From Rhynchopus sp. YZ270_cl-10 (lineage: Eukaryota > Euglenozoa > Diplonemea > Diplonemida > Diplonemidae): a stretch of DNA of 64,000 bases. The notes beneath the pieces were generated by a model. That model saw nothing but the letters and a program-made list of their open reading frames with translations. It had not been told where the DNA came from and ran no database searches. The position numbers and the translations under genes were made by a program. This document shows positions 61,401-64,000 of the stretch, in pieces. Positions within the stretch are counted from its first letter, which is position 1. Each line of letters opens with the position of its first letter. The DNA lies in contig OZ037919.1 in the NCBI GenBank assembly GCA_964035575.1, positions 186,001 to 250,000 of the forward strand, in the 5' to 3' direction.

Positions 61401-62385
61401 ATGGTGCATGGTGCATGGTGCATGGTGCATGGTGCATGGTGCATGGTGCATGGTGCATGGTGCATGGTGCATGGTGCATGGTGCATGGTGCATGGTGCAT
61501 GGTGCATGGTGCATGGTGCATGGTGCATGGTGCATGGTGCATGGTGCATGGTGCATGGTGCATGGTGCATGGTGCATGGTGCATGGTGCATGGTGCATGG
61601 TGCATGGTGCATGGTGCATGGTGCATGGTGCATGGTGCATGGTGCATGGTGCATGGTGCATGGTGCATGGTGCATGGTGCATGGTGCATGGTGCATGGTG
61701 CATGGTGCATGGTGCATGGTGCATGGTGCATGGTGCATGGTGCATGGTGCATGGTGCATGGTGCATGGTGCATGGTGCATGGTGCATGGTGCATGGTGCA
61801 TGGTGCATGGTGCATGGTGCATGGTGCATGGTGCATGGTGCATGGTGCATGGTGCATGGTGCATGGTGCATGGTGCATGGTGCATGGTGCATGGTGCATG
61901 GTGCATGGTGCATGGTGCATGGTGCATGGTGCATGGTGCATGGTGCATGGTGCATGGTGCATGGTGCATGGTGCATGGTGCATGGTGCATGGTGCATGGT
62001 GCATGGTGCATGGTGCATGGTGCATGGTGCATGGTGCATGGTGCATGGTGCATGGTGCATGGTGCATGGTGCATGGTGCATGGTGCATGGTGCATGGTGC
62101 ATGGTGCATGGTGCATGGTGCATGGTGCATGGTGCATGGTGCATGGTGCATGGTGCATGGTGCATGGTGCATGGTGCATGGTGCATGGTGCATGGTGCAT
62201 GGTGCATGGTGCATGGTGCATGGTGCATGGTGCATGGTGCATGGTGCATGGTGCATGGTGCATGGTGCATGGTGCATGGTGCATGGTGCATGGTGCATGG
62301 TGCATGGTGCATGGTGCATGGTACATGGTGCATGGTGCATGGTACATGGTGCATGGTGCATGGTGCATGGTGCATGGTGCATGGT
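61401..62385. repeat. 7-bp tandem array, unit GGTGCAT, about 140 copies
   Basis: About 985 bases of GGTGCAT, almost perfect; the only variants seen are two GGTACAT units near the right end (62322 and 62343). Because 7 is not a multiple of 3, every forward frame reads the same seven-residue repeat (MVHGAWC), which produces long but meaningless ORFs. The right edge joins the SPL fragment's upstream module; the same point before SPL-A reads GGCATGGTATCAGAGGG, so a GGCATGGT there may have seeded the expansion. Confidence 0.98.
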
Positions 62386-62425
62386 TAGCAGAGGGTGCAG
62401 GAGGTGCTACTGTTTGTCGCTGCTC

Positions 62426-62518
62426 GGGTGGGTGGGGTGGGAGGGAGATGTCCCGACGTGTTGGCACTGCCTCCTCGCTGTTGCGTGGACGGCTGTAGTG
62501 CCATCAGCGTTTGGGTAC
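62426..62518 (+). repeat. R70 repeat, copy 8
   Basis: Core with the GGGAGGGAGATG lead, as in copy 3, followed by GTACGTGTTTGAAATCGATT. It belongs to the duplicate of the SPL-A upstream region. Confidence 0.9.
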
Positions 62519-62639
62519 GTGTTTGAAATCGATTGTGGGTCCATGCCTGTGATGTCTGTGTGAGCTGAGCCATGCGTGTTGTATCTTCATTGTTCCGCTT
62601 CTGCTTCAAGACTTCCCCAAACACTTCCCTTATCACACA

Positions 62640-62757
62640 ATGCCATCCTTCGACGCTCTGAAGGCTGTGGCGCAGGTGATCCAGAGTTTCCACGACCGCT
62701 ACGAGGGTACCCCTCCTGCAAAGCTTGTTGCCTCTGCCCTAATCGGTGTGTACAATA
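62640..62757 (+). pseudogene. Truncated SPL copy D
   Basis: Starts MPSFDALKAVAQVIQSF and matches the first ~38 residues of the other copies (one Gln codon shorter), including TPPAKLVASALIGVY. It breaks off at 62757, where GTGTACAATACTGCCCG replaces the expected GTGTACGCACTGCACAC. The preceding ~250 bases (from about 62392) match the SPL-A upstream region, so a piece of promoter plus gene start was copied here. All catalytic parts are missing, so it cannot make an enzyme. Confidence 0.93.
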
Positions 62758-64000
62758 CTGCCCGTATTATACAGCACCAACAACGGGATGGCACACAATG
62801 TGAAGCCCCCACCTGGGGGTGTGGGGTGGGGCGTACTGCTGGTCTTGGCAACTCCTGTACAACACGCACTCCGTATTGCACAGCCTCGACCCAGTGATAC
62901 GTGAGGGAATGGGGTGGGGAGGGGGACATTGTCCATCACCTTGCGCATTCCTTCGCTAGGTGGCTAAGGGCGTTCCCGACACGCAGGCCTTTCAGAGGAG
63001 CCCCCGAAGACGAAGATGAAGAAGAAGAACTAGAGGGTTCAGCACCGGGTTCATGTTTCCATGATCCATAATAATTAGGGGATGAAAACTGCAGGCTTTG
63101 AACATTGGGTATTAGAAAGACGGAGTTTTGGTATTGTTATCTTGCTGGACGCCGTACGCTGTTGGGTGGGCGGGGGAGGGGGTGGGTGATGTTGGGAAGG
63201 GTGTGTCAGGAGTGGTGCCTCAGAAGCCTCAGAAAATGCACAGTGATTTTCTGTTCACGTCCAAACGGATGTGTTTGCCACTCTGCACCCCACAGACGTT
63301 GCTGCCTCTCCTGGAGGGTGTTCTGTATATGCCCCTTACACCCCAAAGCCAAGCGGGTGAAGGAAAAGGAACGTCTCGAAACGAGGTAAAAGGGGGGGAG
63401 GGTGTGCGGGTGGCGTCGGGAGGTGCAGCTCTGTGCAAGGTAGGTGGCGGAGCCTTGATGCACATCAGGGGGCCGTTGGTGGAGGAGAGGAAAGACAGCT
63501 GCCTGCAGCGAGAGAGGGGGGGTGTGCAACCGTGGAGGGGGCGTGGTGCCGGTACCAGGTGGAGACTTGTGGGGGGTGTGACGGAGGACGCAGCGGGGGC
63601 TGTGTTGGTTGTGAAGGAGCAGACGGGAGGCTGGGTCTGTGTCGAAGGAGTGGCGGTGGCGGTGGCGGTGGCGGTGGCGGTGGCGGTGGCGGTGGCGGTG
63701 GCGGTGGCGGTGGCGGTGGCGGTGGCGGTGGCGGTGGCGGTGGCGGTGGCGGTGGCGGTGGCGGTGGCGGTGGCGGTGGCGGTGGCGGTGGCGGTGGCGG
63801 TGGCGGTGGCGGTGGCGGTGGCGGTGCAGTGGGGATGGGGGTCTAGACACTGGATAAGGAGTAGTACAGTTCTTCGTTAGTAAGCATGGTTGAAAAGCGC
63901 CGAAAAAGGCGTAGAAATGCTCTGGGTCGAGGTAGGGGACCTGGGTGGTGGTTGGGGCGGGTGAGTGGGAGCGGTCTGAACTGAGGAGAGACGGGACTGT
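62758..64000. other. G-rich window end
   Basis: No gene is supported. A short acidic open stretch at about 62985-63070 (EDEDEEEELEGSAPGS) might be an exon of something unrecognised. Long frames through the GGTGGC array (63649-63826) read as (VA)n, Gly or (RW)n runs, and I reject them. Confidence 0.5.
63649..63826. repeat. 6-bp tandem array, unit GGTGGC, about 29 copies
   Basis: A perfect hexanucleotide array on a G-rich + strand. A second array within 1.3 kb of the 7-bp one; both are homogeneous and so probably young. Confidence 0.97.

Noticed and set aside
61401-62385. CRISPR array
   Set aside because: Head-to-tail 7-bp units without spacers, in a eukaryote; none of the other repeats has regular repeat-spacer order either.
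61392-62563. Long ORFs on both strands through the 7-bp array (MVHGAWC or MHHAPCT repeats)
   Set aside because: A 7-bp unit without stops is open in several frames on both strands; it has no coding features.
63128-63880. ORFs through the GGTGGC array giving (VA)n, poly-Gly or (RW)n
   Set aside because: Pure hexamer-array translations; the upstream parts are G-rich spacer without a domain.

Overview
The window comes from a microbial eukaryote (a protist). The host genes have spliceosomal GT-AG introns with GTATGT-type donors. Coding DNA is GC-rich with long open frames, and the spacers are full of A and T runs. All fourteen genes and gene fragments I can support lie on the + strand. Several have a T/C-rich tract ending in AG 10-65 bases before the start codon (1650, 24485, 26084, 44659, 55472), as trans-spliced genes in polycistronic clusters do. 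The Fe-superoxide dismutase opens in the style of kinetoplastid enzymes (PPLPW, then LAAKG-S-EQV, then H-KHH-GYVTKLNAAA). Together these suggest a euglenozoan-like organism that keeps cis-introns, such as a diplonemid relative. This is an inference; the lineage is not proven here.

Layout. 1-2507: a spacer, then a two-exon Fe-SOD. 2508-13165: two sphingosine-1-phosphate lyase (SPL) genes, each behind a G/T-rich upstream module carrying a shared ~70-bp repeat. 13166-24328: a repeat-rich spacer, two small two-exon genes of unknown function, one doubtful ORF and a hAT-like miniature transposon. 24329-38427: a near-perfect 126-bp palindrome, a small type I membrane protein, and a giant (about 4,000-residue) ankyrin-repeat/TMEM16 (anoctamin) protein. 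39303-42255: a third SPL gene inside a 2.9-kb duplicate of the second SPL region. 44659-45885: a CCCH zinc-finger protein. 45886-53594: a 7.7-kb gene desert holding four transposon-like elements. 53595-60295: a Golgi-type sulfotransferase, a TPR/IQ-motif protein with a terminal micro-exon, and an acylated OTU-type protease whose last exon is missing from view. 60296-64000: a G-rich region with a ~1-kb array of a 7-bp unit, a fourth truncated SPL copy and a GGTGGC array.

The most striking content is non-coding. The spacers and some introns carry about a dozen families of short hairpin-forming repeats (40-90 bp), and every copy I found is in the sense direction of the genes. The commonest family (H1, 15 copies) has a CTAAG/CTTAG hairpin, a branch-point-like element (consensus near CTTATAAAC), a T-rich tract and the next AG 15-45 bases on. 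It therefore looks like a portable 3' splice site. One copy is present in one SPL duplicate flank and absent from the other; others sit where terminal introns of the SPL and TMEM16 genes should end. I saw no tRNA, rRNA, CRISPR array or retrovirus-like element.

All repeat families were found by eye, so copy lists are certainly incomplete and boundaries are good to a few bases.
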